This document shows, piece by piece, positions 7,613-16,356 of a stretch of DNA of 64,000 bases (within the stretch, counting starts at the first letter, position 1; each line of letters begins with the position of its first letter). This DNA comes from UBA2112 sp964596695 (lineage in GTDB: Bacteria > Patescibacteriota > Saccharimonadia > Saccharimonadales > Saccharimonadaceae): contig CAZQVE010000003.1 of NCBI GenBank assembly GCA_964596695.1, positions 1-64,000 of the forward strand, in the 5' to 3' direction. Position numbers and translations under genes: made by a program. The notes beneath the pieces were generated by a model. It was not told where the DNA came from, did no database searches, and worked only from the letters and a program-made list of their open reading frames with translations.

Positions 7613-7709
7613 GTGGCTACAATTTAATGACATTAGTTTCGGGTACAGACGGCGACCTCTGTATTTCCTGTCATTAGGAAGTAGCCACAGGGGTCGCCTT
7701 TTGTGTACC
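7613..7709 (+). promoter_or_regulatory. Large interleaved inverted repeats (pseudoknot-like leader)
   Basis: Two pairs of complementary segments interlock. Pair 1 is GTGGCTAC (7613-7620) plus TAATGACA (7625-7632) with TGTCATTA (7669-7676) plus GTAGCCAC (7681-7688). Pair 2 is GGTACA (7642-7647) plus GGCGACC (7651-7657, extendable through CTCTG) with GGTCGCC (7692-7698) plus TGTACC (7704-7709). Every segment is a perfect complement. The order 1-2-1'-2' is an H-type pseudoknot with about 16 and 13 paired bases. It ends 12 nt before AAGGAG of the recombinase, so control of its translation is the likely role. Confidence 0.7.
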
Positions 7710-7734
7710 TAAAGCTAATCAAGGAGATTGAAAA

Positions 7735-9305
7735 ATGAATGACAATAAAAAGTAAAAGCCATAGCACTCTGTCGAGTATCTACGGTCAAACAAGGTGTTG
7801 AAGGGTCTAGCCTAGAAGCACAAGAAACTAGAGTGTATGATGCAGCTTCACTATTTAATGCAGAGATAGTTAAGTTTTGGAGTATCACACAGTCCAGTCG
7901 TAAGGGTAAAAATTACCAGCGTAAAGACCTGATGGAGATGCTTGCCTTTGCTAAGTCAGACAAGAATATTAAGTACATTATTGTTGATGAGCCAGACCGC
8001 TTTATGCGTGATTTAGAGATGTACTATCACTGGAAGGTAGAGTTTAGAGAGAAGGCTGGAGCAAAGCTGGTTTATGCTAAGAAGCCGCATCTAGCCGAAG
8101 ATACAAGTATGGTTGCAACAATGGAAGAAATGATTGATGTCTTTCGTGGTGAAGCAGCTAATCAAGAACGTATCACCAAGACAACTAGCAACATGCAGTC
8201 ACGAGTTGCCTCAGGCTATTACCCAAGTAACCCGAAGGCTGGTTATCAACGTACTGATGTTAGAGGGCTCCATTCCCCAAAAGAGCCTGAATGGTCAATG
8301 TTAAGGTCTGGGTTTCTGCAAGTTCTAGAAGGCATACCTATCAAAGAAGTAGTAGCTGGAATAAACGCAGCTGGCTATAAGCGTAAGTCTGGTAGAGGTC
8401 TCGATGCAGGTCATTTTAAAGTGATGCTACAAGACCCGTATTACGCAGGAATCATACAGATGTCTGACTGGAAGATAAACCCTAAAGGTTTGCACAAAGC
8501 TATGATTACACCAGAGCAGCATGAGACTTTAAAACAAATCGCTAAAGGAGCTGTATATAGACAACGCAAGCAGTTCAACCCAGACTTTCCCCTATCAAAG
8601 ATAATGGAGTGCAAGGAATGTTCTGAAGCTGGAGCTGAACACCCTTTGCTAGTAGGCTATGACCATAACAACGGTAAAGCTGGAGACAAGCGAAAGTTCT
8701 ACAAACGCTATCGTTGCAGGGCATGTAATCGCAATATTCTTAGAGATGAGTTACATAACAAGCTTAGTGACTCGCTACTAGATTTGGAACTGGCTAAAGA
8801 TAGAATAAGTGACTTTATCGGAGCTTTACGGCACGTTTGGGAGCAAGAGCAAGCTTTATCCTATAACACCACCGAATCGCTTCAGACCCGTCTTAAAACC
8901 CTAGATAATGACAGAAAAACAGTGATTTTAAAGCAGGTTCGGGGAGAGCTAGCAGCTGATAGGGCTGATTTAGCGTTAGATGCATTAGATGAACAAATTA
9001 GTGACATCAAGGAGCAACTGGAGTCAATCTCCACCATAGAGAAGGACTTCGTGGAGTTTGTTGAGTTTGCAATAAATACAGTTGAAGGTTTTAGGCAAAA
9101 GTTTTGGGAGCTAGACCAAGAACATCAGAGGTGGTGTAAACAATTGATATTTCCAGAGGGTTTTTCAGTGACTCGTGATAAAAAAGTTTACACCCGCAAA
9201 ATTAGTGAGTTTTACAGAGTAAACAAAAACGCCCCGAAGGACGTTTCTGCTGATTTTTCACGTATGGTGACCTTACCGGGAATCGAACCCGGATTGCCAG
9301 GATGA
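7735..9305 (+). CDS. Large serine recombinase (integrase), start region frameshifted
   Basis: Resolvase domain with the catalytic motif ALCRVSTVKQ...GSSLEAQ encoded from 7752, then the recombinase domain (YYAGIIQMSDWKINP region), a zinc ribbon (CKEC...CRAC), a coiled coil and a C-terminal end read from tRNA-antisense DNA. The natural ATG is at 7735 behind AAGGAG (7721-7726), but its frame stops at 7753-7755. The serine motif lies one frame back, joined at the run TAAAAAG (7746-7752). This is either a lost A or a -1 slip. An internal GTG at 7833 would omit the catalytic serine. The last residues (MVTLPGIEPGLPG) come from the att core and the tRNA; the native tail is at 212-319. Confidence 0.85.
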
Positions 9306-9339
9306 GAACCTGGTGTCCTAACCGTTAGACGATAAGGCC
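9265..9339 (-). tRNA. tRNA-Glu (CTC)
   Basis: 75 nt with encoded CCA. The acceptor GGCCTTA pairs with TAAGGTC, the T-arm is CCGGG-TTCGATT-CCCGG and the anticodon stem CCAGG/CCTGG carries the loop TTCTCAT with anticodon CTC (reads GAG). Its 3' end is the attachment site of the element. Integration restores an intact tRNA but replaces its downstream terminator, which is now at 164-206. Confidence 0.95.
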
Positions 9340-9583
9340 CTGTGCTTCTGCACCGTCACCCTGCCAACTGGCGCAGCCAGTTGCGCCGGTGACTTACGGC
9401 GCATCACTGCGTTGACCTATTCCAGTGCTCGTTTCACCGTACCTCAGTACGGCTCACTGCGCGCTTCATGGTCGCCTTGTGCTGCATCCGTCTGCAGAAC
9501 CACAGGTCCCCACGTGTATATATTGGTCAACTCTGCCCTACTTTACCAAAATTAACAGAGGTTGTACAGTGTTGGATAAAACT
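9340..9583 (-). other. Structured region upstream of tRNA-Glu
   Basis: 244 nt with no ORF. Hairpins include AACTGGC-GCA-GCCAGTT (near 9366), CCGTAC-CTCA-GTACGG (near 9438) and paired GTCACC/GGTGAC blocks. It may be a non-coding RNA co-transcribed with tRNA-Glu or a long precursor leader. It lacks the GGAA tetraloop context of SRP RNA and shows no known RNA signature. No clear promoter. Confidence 0.35.
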
Positions 9584-9955
9584 TTAGCCTAGCTGGCTGA
9601 TGACGTCGATCAGTTTTTTGGGTGTGATTTCGGCCTTGATCAAGTACGCGTCGGCGCCTCTCTCCATGGCCATGCGCGATTCTTCGTCTTGCTCGAAATT
9701 GGTGATGACAATAATCTTCGTTTCCGGAATCAAATCTTCTTTGCCTCGAAGCGCATCCATGATTTCGTTTCCGCGGCGTTCCGGTAGTATAACGTCAAGA
9801 AGGATAAGGTCGTACTTCTTGTTGCGGGCGGCGATGAGGCCCTCGTTGCCACCGACCATCCAGTCGACTTCATAGCCAGCCTTCTTGAGGCTGCGAACAT
9901 ACATCTCGCCGATAAAGCGGTCGTCTTCGATAACTAAAATGGTTTTGATTGGCAT
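9584..9955 (-). CDS. Single-domain response regulator
   Basis: 123 residues, one receiver domain and no output domain. Acidic pocket E10-D11-D12, phospho-acceptor D54 (LILLDVILP), conserved switch Thr 85 (IVITN) and K107 (YLIK). It lies 137 bp downstream of the histidine kinase in the same direction and is its likely partner. As a stand-alone receiver it presumably acts by protein-protein contact, for example on pilus motility or another kinase, rather than by binding DNA. Confidence 0.93.
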   Translation of the reverse strand: MPIKTILVIEDDRFIGEMYVRSLKKAGYEVDWMVGGNEGLIAARNKKYDLILLDVILPERRGNEIMDALRGKEDLIPETKIIVITNFEQDEESRMAMERGADAYLIKAEITPKKLIDVISQLG

Positions 9956-10091
9956 TATACCTATCCTAATACAAAACGTATGTTTTATCCAGCTGTTTGA
10001 ACCAGGTAGAATTTGTTCTAAACGAGAAAGCGTATCGGTTATACATTGACGAGCTCAGGCTCTTGAATAACGTTTGTTTGTGTGGGTATAC

Positions 10092-11657
10092 CTATCCCCT
10101 GGTCATTGAGTGATTCCTGATCCAGCCGCTACCGTGGTCGATCAAGGATACGTTACTGTTATCGCTTGCTTTGAGCTTATCTGCAACCGTGTCATAAATC
10201 GGCAGCGTGAAACTGAACGTAGAACCTTCGTTTTCGATGCTGCGTGCGGTAATAAGACCCCCGTGGGAGCTGACGATTGCTTTACAAATGTAAAGGCCAA
10301 TACCCGTACCGGCGACCGTCTCGCGGCTGCGATGCGAGCGATAAAACTTATGAAACAAGTTCGGCAAAACGTTTGACGGCATGCCAATACCGCGGTCGAT
10401 AACGGAAACCTCGACGAACCCAGGGACGGGCCGTGCCATGACGTGCACCAGGCCGCCTTCGTTGCTGTATTTGATGGCATTATCGATCAAGTTGCCCATG
10501 ACCTCGCCTATGGCGTTGGCGTCGGCGGCCACGGTTGGCAGGTTTTCGGGGATGTCGGCGACAAGCAGACGGTTTTGCGTGTTGGCGCGTCGTTGCATGT
10601 CGTCGGAGATCAAGTCGTAAATATCCCGAACGTTTTCTTCGGCCAAGTGTAGCTTTAGGTGGCGGCGATCGTAACGTGACGCGTTGAGGATGTTGTTGAC
10701 ATAGCTGGTTAAGCGGTTCGACGTGACAATCAGACGTTCCATCAGCTCGGTCTGATCATGTTCCAGGATTGGTTCCAGCTCTTCATGGAGAACGTCCAGG
10801 TACCCACGGATAACGGTGATAGGTCCGCGGAGTTCATGAGCGGCAAACGAGATAAAGTCCAGCTCGTCTTCCTCGGGCATATAATCATGCGTGCGATCAA
10901 ACAGCGTGATAACTGTCTCGGCCGTGCTGTTTTTGTGATAACTGGCTGCTACGTCGAAGACCCGACGGTCTTTTTCGCCCGGCAATCTGTTAGAGACGCG
11001 CGTCCATTGATGTTCGGCGGACAGCTTGTTTTTTACGCCGTCCTCCAGCCAGGTGAGCAGCTCGTCTTCCTCGGGAAATAGTAGGTCGAGGACGTCGTTG
11101 CCGTCGGTGTCTTGGCGAATAGGCGCATGTCGGTTATGGAAGACGATCTTGTGATCTTTGTCCATAATAATGATACCAGTGGCGGTATTGTGCAGCCCGT
11201 CTTTGATGAAGCTATCGACCGTTTCCGCCGGAGCCGGAGGCGTGTCGTCTTTGGCGGCGAGCTCGTAGATGGTCTGCAGGATATCCTTGAATCCGTCTTG
11301 GTCGTATTCGTACCGATTAGGGTTGGGTGGCGTAGCGGCTGACGGTTCACCAGATACGAGTACGATAGCCTGTACGAGATCGCGGAATGGTTGTCCAACG
11401 GTATGGATGAGCCAGATCGTTACGGCATTTTGCAGGGCGGACGCCAGTAGAGCCACGAGGAAGAAGCCAAGAACATCCAGATGAATAATACCGGTAAGTT
11501 GCAACGCTGTCATGATAATGAGCATGACACTGCACTGAGCCGCGGTAACGATTACGTAGGTGCGGCCGCGGAACTTGCGCCAATAATCACGCATGAGCGG
11601 CTTGTTGACGGCCGTCGGCGGCGTTGAAGATTCAGGCGTTAGTTCGCTATTCCCCAT
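10092..11657 (-). CDS. Membrane sensor histidine kinase with PAS domain
   Basis: 521 residues from the ATG at 11657, chosen for GGGGGAGGAG just upstream. Two N-terminal membrane helices form a short hairpin (RTYVIVTAAQCSVMLIIMTA and FFLVALLASALQNAVTIWLI). They are followed by a PAS-like domain (GIIIMDKDHKIVFHNR), HisKA with FAAHELRGPITVIRGY (phosphorylated His) and HATPase with N-box NLIDNAIKYS, G1 DRGIGMP and G2 GTGIGLYICKAI. It should autophosphorylate and pass the phosphate to the receiver at 9584-9955. The start overlaps the end of the DUF3048 gene by 19 bp, so the genes are co-transcribed. Confidence 0.93.
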   Translation of the reverse strand: MGNSELTPESSTPPTAVNKPLMRDYWRKFRGRTYVIVTAAQCSVMLIIMTALQLTGIIHLDVLGFFLVALLASALQNAVTIWLIHTVGQPFRDLVQAIVLVSGEPSAATPPNPNRYEYDQDGFKDILQTIYELAAKDDTPPAPAETVDSFIKDGLHNTATGIIIMDKDHKIVFHNRHAPIRQDTDGNDVLDLLFPEEDELLTWLEDGVKNKLSAEHQWTRVSNRLPGEKDRRVFDVAASYHKNSTAETVITLFDRTHDYMPEEDELDFISFAAHELRGPITVIRGYLDVLHEELEPILEHDQTELMERLIVTSNRLTSYVNNILNASRYDRRHLKLHLAEENVRDIYDLISDDMQRRANTQNRLLVADIPENLPTVAADANAIGEVMGNLIDNAIKYSNEGGLVHVMARPVPGFVEVSVIDRGIGMPSNVLPNLFHKFYRSHRSRETVAGTGIGLYICKAIVSSHGGLITARSIENEGSTFSFTLPIYDTVADKLKASDNSNVSLIDHGSGWIRNHSMTRG

Positions 11658-12742
11658 GTCACTCCTCCCCCTCTGTTTGCCGGTACTGCCGTGATCCACG
11701 TCTGGCCGCGGTTGAGCGGGATCTCTTTACCGTCGGCACCTATAAACTTGAGCTGACTACCCTCGTCTGCCTTGGACCACGTTGCGTCCGTTTCGGTGCC
11801 ATTCTGGAAGATATGCGCAACGCCAGTGCCAGTGGTCGTGATTTGCTCGCGATAGCCGTCTTGCATGACGGTCGATTCGTTGACATACATGACGATGACC
11901 ACGCTCGGCGTGATAGCGCCCTTTTCGCGGTCTTTGTGGATAGCGCCGTTTTGGTAGCGCACATAGGTGTTGGTCGACGGTTTGTAGACGTAATGGCCGT
12001 TATACAGGGCGCTGCTGATCGTTACGTCGATGCTGGTCGCCGTCGGGGCCTTGGCGGCTTTGCCGTCCTGGCGCGGCCATGCCGTGAAGGACGAGGTGGA
12101 ATAGCCGCGTTTTTGGTTGAGCGCGTCGAGCTTGGTGGCGCTGGTGTAGACATTGTGCGGCGCGTAGCGGTCGGTCGAGCGCCAGTAGTAGCTGCCGTTG
12201 AAGAACTGGTCCAGGTCGCGGTAGCTGCCGTTTCTGACTTCACGAAGCGCGTACAGGCTGCCGCCGACGTGTGCGATCGAGGCCTGGAAAGGTGTGAACC
12301 AGTCGATATCGTACAGCCGCAGGCTACGAACCGGTCCTATGAGCGCTGGCTTTTCCTGCTGATAGAGCGCCAAAAAGCGCGTGATGCCGCCCTCGGCAAT
12401 CGCCTCGTACACCACGCCGGCTTGTTTGAGGCCGGACTGCGGCCGGGCGTCGAGGCTGTTCTCGATCATGACGCCGGTAACGGGCAGCCGCGTGGTCGCT
12501 TGGTCGGGCACTTTCTCGCCGGTCAGCGGCGAATAATAGACGGGTTGCGGCGACGGCGTGACGGTCGGGGTGGCTTCGGCTTCTGGAGCGGCGGCCTGTT
12601 GTGGCGCCCGATACAGTACGGCGAATGTCACCAGAGCGGTCGCGATAAGCAGGCCGGCAATAGCAAGAAGCACAAAAGCAATATGGTGGTTATGCACCCA
12701 CCCATTCACACGCTCAATAATTGACCGATGAAGCCTCCGCAT
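11639..12742 (-). CDS. DUF3048 (YerB-like) membrane-anchored protein
   Basis: 367 residues. A short cytosolic N-terminus is followed by one TM helix (HIAFVLLAIAGLLIATALVT), a Pro/Ala-rich linker, then the DUF3048 domain with SPLTGEKV, GVMIENSLDARPQSGL and GGITRFLALYQ-type blocks, and the C-terminal part of the same family. The extracytoplasmic location is clear; biochemical function is not established for the family. It overlaps the histidine kinase start by 19 bp, which links it to envelope sensing. Confidence 0.9.
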   Translation of the reverse strand: MRRLHRSIIERVNGWVHNHHIAFVLLAIAGLLIATALVTFAVLYRAPQQAAAPEAEATPTVTPSPQPVYYSPLTGEKVPDQATTRLPVTGVMIENSLDARPQSGLKQAGVVYEAIAEGGITRFLALYQQEKPALIGPVRSLRLYDIDWFTPFQASIAHVGGSLYALREVRNGSYRDLDQFFNGSYYWRSTDRYAPHNVYTSATKLDALNQKRGYSTSSFTAWPRQDGKAAKAPTATSIDVTISSALYNGHYVYKPSTNTYVRYQNGAIHKDREKGAITPSVVIVMYVNESTVMQDGYREQITTTGTGVAHIFQNGTETDATWSKADEGSQLKFIGADGKEIPLNRGQTWITAVPANRGGGVTWGIAN

Positions 12743-12797
12743 AGCGTAAGCTTATTGTAGCAGACGAACCTCTTATGCTAAAGAGATTTTGCCAGGA

Positions 12798-14009
12798 TTA
12801 TGCGCGGCGGCGCAAAATTTCCTTGAGCGACAGCTTGCGGCTGTATTCCAGCGCTCCGTAACGGAACACTCGGACGGCTAGCGCAAGGATAATGACGCTT
12901 GTGAGGGCCAGGATTGGCAGTGCTACGGCAATTTCCCATGGGTGCAGATTGCCCAGGGCGTTACGTAGTAGCAGCGGTATGGGTGCGGTCAACGGGAAGA
13001 AGCTGAGGAACCGTACGATGCCGCTGTCTGGCGCCGAGACGAACAGACCGGCGACATACAGGGGTCCGAAAATCAGGATCATGATCATGCCGAAGAACTG
13101 CCCTGCTTCCTTGGCGGTCGGTACCGACGAGCCGATCAGGACGAGGAATCCGGTAAACATGACGAATGAAAGCGCAAAGACGCCGAAACCGGTAGCGATT
13201 CGTCCCCAGTTGACCGGCAGGCTGCTGAGGTCGAGCGACGGTATGTTCAGCTGATTGTGCAGCAGCAAGTATGCCACGACCACAGGGATAATGATGATGA
13301 TCGCTTGTAGCAGCGCCAACACGATGAGCGAGAGTATCTTGCCGATAATCAGCGTGCGCGCCTCTATAGTCGTGAGGATCATCTCGATCACGCGGTTTTC
13401 CTTTTCCTCGGTCGTGCTGGTGAGCATTTGGTTACCGAAGAATGCGATGAGCAGATAGAAAAGCACCATGAATACGCCCGGCAGGATCATCTCTTGGATG
13501 GAGTCGTACGGTACGCCGTCACGATATGTGACGACAGCGGTGTTGGTATTACCGGCGATAATCTTACGGACTTCCGGCGTGACCGTCGACTCTACCGAAG
13601 TAGACAGCAGGTAGTCCGCAACGCCGTCGTAGCGGCCGTTCTTGAAGATGCCGACGTCCTGGCCGTAGACCTCTATGGGCTGGCTGCTAGGATCTGACGG
13701 ATAGTATATATAGCCGTCGGTCCGGCCGGATTTGACGTCGTTGATACCGGTCTGTTTGTCGCTGATCACGTGCGCTTTGACCGAGTCGATGAGCTGCGGA
13801 CTGATCAGTCCTGAGGTGTCGGTGATTTCAAGCGAGAACTGTTCGTTCTGAAGTTGTTTGCTGGCCTCGTCGGTCGATTTGTTCGACAGCACGACGATGG
13901 TTATGACGCCCGCGATAATCAGCGGGAAGCCAAGCGCCATGATCCAGAAAGACTTTTTCTTGAGCGCTCGTACGATTTCGAACCGCATGACCGTACTGAG
14001 ATTATGCAT
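12798..14009 (-). CDS. ABC-2 type transporter permease (NatB-like)
   Basis: 403 residues from the ATG at 14009 (Met-His-Asn-Leu), which overlaps the ATPase stop by 8 bp with GGAGG upstream. TM1 near the N-terminus (SFWIMALGFPLIIAGVITIV), a ~150-residue extracytoplasmic domain, then five TM helices in the C-terminal half, as in the NatB/YhaP branch of ABC-2 exporters. It pairs with the ATPase at 14002-14748. Substrate cannot be read from sequence; NatAB relatives export ions or peptides. Confidence 0.9.
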   Translation of the reverse strand: MHNLSTVMRFEIVRALKKKSFWIMALGFPLIIAGVITIVVLSNKSTDEASKQLQNEQFSLEITDTSGLISPQLIDSVKAHVISDKQTGINDVKSGRTDGYIYYPSDPSSQPIEVYGQDVGIFKNGRYDGVADYLLSTSVESTVTPEVRKIIAGNTNTAVVTYRDGVPYDSIQEMILPGVFMVLFYLLIAFFGNQMLTSTTEEKENRVIEMILTTIEARTLIIGKILSLIVLALLQAIIIIIPVVVAYLLLHNQLNIPSLDLSSLPVNWGRIATGFGVFALSFVMFTGFLVLIGSSVPTAKEAGQFFGMIMILIFGPLYVAGLFVSAPDSGIVRFLSFFPLTAPIPLLLRNALGNLHPWEIAVALPILALTSVIILALAVRVFRYGALEYSRKLSLKEILRRRA

Positions 14010-14748
14010 CGTTTTCGTCCTCCTTCTCTGCGCCGCCGTAAATCGAGACGAATATGTCGTCGAGCGACTTGTTGTCGTGGGCTTTCCTGACTTCTTTGAC
14101 CGTGCCGTAGGCAGCAGCCTTGCCATCCTTGAGCAGGATGATACGGTCGCAGAGCCGTTCGACTTCTTCCATCTGGTGAGTGACCAATATGACGGTCGCG
14201 CCCTTCTTCTGATGGTTCTCGATGATATTCATCAGGAGCCGGCGGTTCACCGGGTCAAAGCCCTTGGTCGGTTCATCCAGAATCAGCAGCTCCGGGTTGT
14301 CCATGATAGTGATACCCAGCTGGACTTTCTGCTGCTGGCCTCCAGAGAGTTTGTCGAGCCGTACCTTTGCCTTGTCTGCCAGATCTACCCGCTCCAAAAA
14401 CCCGAGGGCTTCTTTGCGAGCCTGGTCTCGTGACAGGCCTTTCAGCTGTCCGAAGTACAACATGGTGTCAATCACGGACTCCTTTTTGTATAGGCCGCGT
14501 TCCTCTGGCAGGTAGCCGAGACGGATGCTGCCCGAAACGCTGTACGGCTTGCCGCCGACGAACAGTTTGCCAGATGTCGGCGGATAAATTCCCAATAGCG
14601 CGCGGATGGTCGTGGTCTTGCCGGAGCCGTTGCTGCCGAGCAGGCCGAACGTCTCACCCTTCTTTACGTCAAAAGAGAGATTGTCGATGACAGTTGTCGA
14701 TCCGAAGGCCATTGAAAAATGGTCGATTTCGATGATGTTTTCGCTCAT
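14002..14748 (-). CDS. ABC transporter ATPase subunit (NatA-like)
   Basis: 248 residues from the ATG at 14748. Walker A GSNGSGKTTT, Q-loop region YLPEERGLY, signature LSGGQQQKVQLG, Walker B LLILDEPTKGFDP and H-loop VTHQMEE are all intact. The start is probably leaderless: TATACT lies 8 nt upstream with CTGACA at 16 bp, inside the short gap after gltX. Energises the permease encoded by the overlapping downstream gene. The acidic C-terminus (GGAEKEDENDA) is short. Confidence 0.93.
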   Translation of the reverse strand: MSENIIEIDHFSMAFGSTTVIDNLSFDVKKGETFGLLGSNGSGKTTTIRALLGIYPPTSGKLFVGGKPYSVSGSIRLGYLPEERGLYKKESVIDTMLYFGQLKGLSRDQARKEALGFLERVDLADKAKVRLDKLSGGQQQKVQLGITIMDNPELLILDEPTKGFDPVNRRLLMNIIENHQKKGATVILVTHQMEEVERLCDRIILLKDGKAAAYGTVKEVRKAHDNKSLDDIFVSIYGGAEKEDENDA

Positions 14749-14790
14749 TCGTAACCAGTATAACACGGCTGGACTTGTTGTCAGGTGCGG

Positions 14791-16251
14791 CTAGGCGCTT
14801 TCGAGTGCTCGCTGTAGGCGGCCGAGAACGCGGTCGCGACCCAGGACTTCCATGGTTTCGGGTAGTGCTGGGCTGAATGGTGCCCAGGTGATGGCGAAGC
14901 GGATCAGGCTAAAGAGTGTGCCGGGCTTTTCGCCGGTTTGTTCAAGCAACTCGTTTAGGGTTTGCTGCAAGGCTTCGGCGGCAAAGTCGGTGGATTCCAG
15001 GGCGGATTTGGCGGTCTGGAGCAGCTCGAGCTGGCGGCTGCGGTCGAGCTTCTTTAGCTGTTTGTTCTCGTCACACATCGCCCAGTTAGGCGTCGGTTCG
15101 GCAAAGAAATAGCTAGTGAGCACCGGCAGGTCGCACAGTGTCTTTAGACGGTCCTGCGCGAGCGCGAGTACTTGGTGCTTATAGTCTTCGTCGGCGCCAT
15201 CGGCTTCTTTGGGCCAGAAGCTTTGGGTCAGGTCGGCAGATGAAAGGTTGACGGACTGGCCCGACACTCGTACATAAATATCGTCAAGTGACAGCTCGCG
15301 GATGAATTGTCCATTCATCCAGAGCAGACGCTTTTCGTCGAACCGCGCGCCGCTGCGCTGGACGCGGTCGAGACTGAATTTGGCTATTAGTTCGTCGCGG
15401 GTGAAGACCTCCTGCTCGGTGCCGTCGTTCCAGCCGAGCGTAGCGATGAAGCTGAGCATGGTTTCAGGCAGATAACCTTCCTCGATGTAGCTTAGGACGT
15501 CACGGGCGCCGTCGCGTTTGCCGAGCTTCTTATTACCCTGCTCGTTGAGAATGTGTGGCATAGTAGCGAAGATTGGAAATTCGAGACCGAGGGCCTCGTA
15601 GAGATTGAGGTAGTTCGGCGTACTGGAGATAAATTCCTGGCCGCGGATGACGTGACTGACTTTCATCTCGGCATCGTCGACGATGTGTGCGAAGTTGTAG
15701 GTCGGATAGCCGTCGGATTTGATGAGGATAAAATCGTCGACGACTTCCTCGCCGGCATGCAAATCGCCCATGACTTCGTCATGCCACTCATAGGCTTTTG
15801 GCTCGGATTTGAAACGCAGCGGCGTGCTGCCGTCCCAGGCTGGAGCGGATTCGGGGCGGTGGTTACGATAAAGGAACGGTCGCTTCTCGGCCTGGGCCTG
15901 CTCGCGGAATTGCTGCACCTGCTCGGCGGTGTACGGGTCGGCATAGGCCCTGCCTGCGTCGATCAGCCGCTGTGCCCACTGTTTGTATATATCTAGGCGT
16001 TCGCTCTGTTTGTACGGTGCGTACGGACCGCCGACATCAAGCCCTTCGTCGCGGTCGAGACCTAGCATGTCCAGACATGCCAAGATATGGTCTGCCGATC
16101 CTTCGACTTCTCTGTTTTTGTCGGTGTCCTCGAGGCGCAGAATGAACTGTCCATCGTCATGGCGCGCAAGCAGCCATGCGAACAAGCCGGTACGCAAATT
16201 ACCGACATGCATGAAGCCCGTAGGGCTGGGCGCGAAGCGAGTTCGAGTCAT
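14791..16251 (-). CDS. gltX: Glutamyl-tRNA synthetase
   Basis: 486 residues, class I synthetase. The HIGH-type motif is in FAPSPTGFMHVGNLRTG, where HVGN replaces the common HIGG/HVGG, and KMSKS appears as KLGKRDGA. The anticodon-binding helical domain fills the C-terminal third. Charges tRNA-Glu, including the tRNA at 9265-9339; whether it also charges tRNA-Gln cannot be told. The start is leaderless-type: TATAAT ends 8 nt before the ATG. Confidence 0.95.
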   Translation of the reverse strand: MTRTRFAPSPTGFMHVGNLRTGLFAWLLARHDDGQFILRLEDTDKNREVEGSADHILACLDMLGLDRDEGLDVGGPYAPYKQSERLDIYKQWAQRLIDAGRAYADPYTAEQVQQFREQAQAEKRPFLYRNHRPESAPAWDGSTPLRFKSEPKAYEWHDEVMGDLHAGEEVVDDFILIKSDGYPTYNFAHIVDDAEMKVSHVIRGQEFISSTPNYLNLYEALGLEFPIFATMPHILNEQGNKKLGKRDGARDVLSYIEEGYLPETMLSFIATLGWNDGTEQEVFTRDELIAKFSLDRVQRSGARFDEKRLLWMNGQFIRELSLDDIYVRVSGQSVNLSSADLTQSFWPKEADGADEDYKHQVLALAQDRLKTLCDLPVLTSYFFAEPTPNWAMCDENKQLKKLDRSRQLELLQTAKSALESTDFAAEALQQTLNELLEQTGEKPGTLFSLIRFAITWAPFSPALPETMEVLGRDRVLGRLQRALESA

Positions 16252-16299
16252 TACGGATAATTATAACAGATTGAAATATAGTTTTCTTGGACGGGTGTG

Positions 16300-16337
16300 T
16301 ATAATGGCTGCGGGTGGCAAAGTTTGCCATCCTTTTT
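16300..16337 (+). promoter_or_regulatory. -10 box and 5'-end stem-loop with T-run
   Basis: TATAAT at 16300-16305. The predicted transcript begins at about 16312 with GGGTGGC-AAAGTTT-GCCATCC directly followed by CTTTTT, a terminator-shaped hairpin at the very 5' end. It may act as an attenuator or as a protective 5' stem-loop. Confidence 0.55.
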
Positions 16338-16356
16338 AGTAGAGAGGAGAGGTCGC

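Larger units (their letters stand above)
204..9272. mobile_element. Integrated element at tRNA-Glu with serine recombinase and defence cargo
   Basis: The ends share the 8-bp core TGGTGACC (204-211 and 9265-9272), which is the antisense of the 3' end of tRNA-Glu including CCA. A large serine recombinase lies at the right end next to the intact tRNA, and the displaced tRNA terminator lies just outside the left end. The interior is clearly more AT-rich than the flanks and carries no housekeeping genes. Cargo is a type IIG restriction-modification operon with HEPN and membrane proteins, plus several small unknown genes. No conjugation, replication or phage structural genes are seen, so it is either a minimal integrative element or depends on a helper. 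Confidence 0.85.

Noticed and set aside
11624..12724. Plus-strand ORF of 366 codons
   Set aside because: It is antisense to the DUF3048 gene, has Arg/Val/Gly-rich shadow composition and no ribosome site; the minus-strand protein has a clear family.
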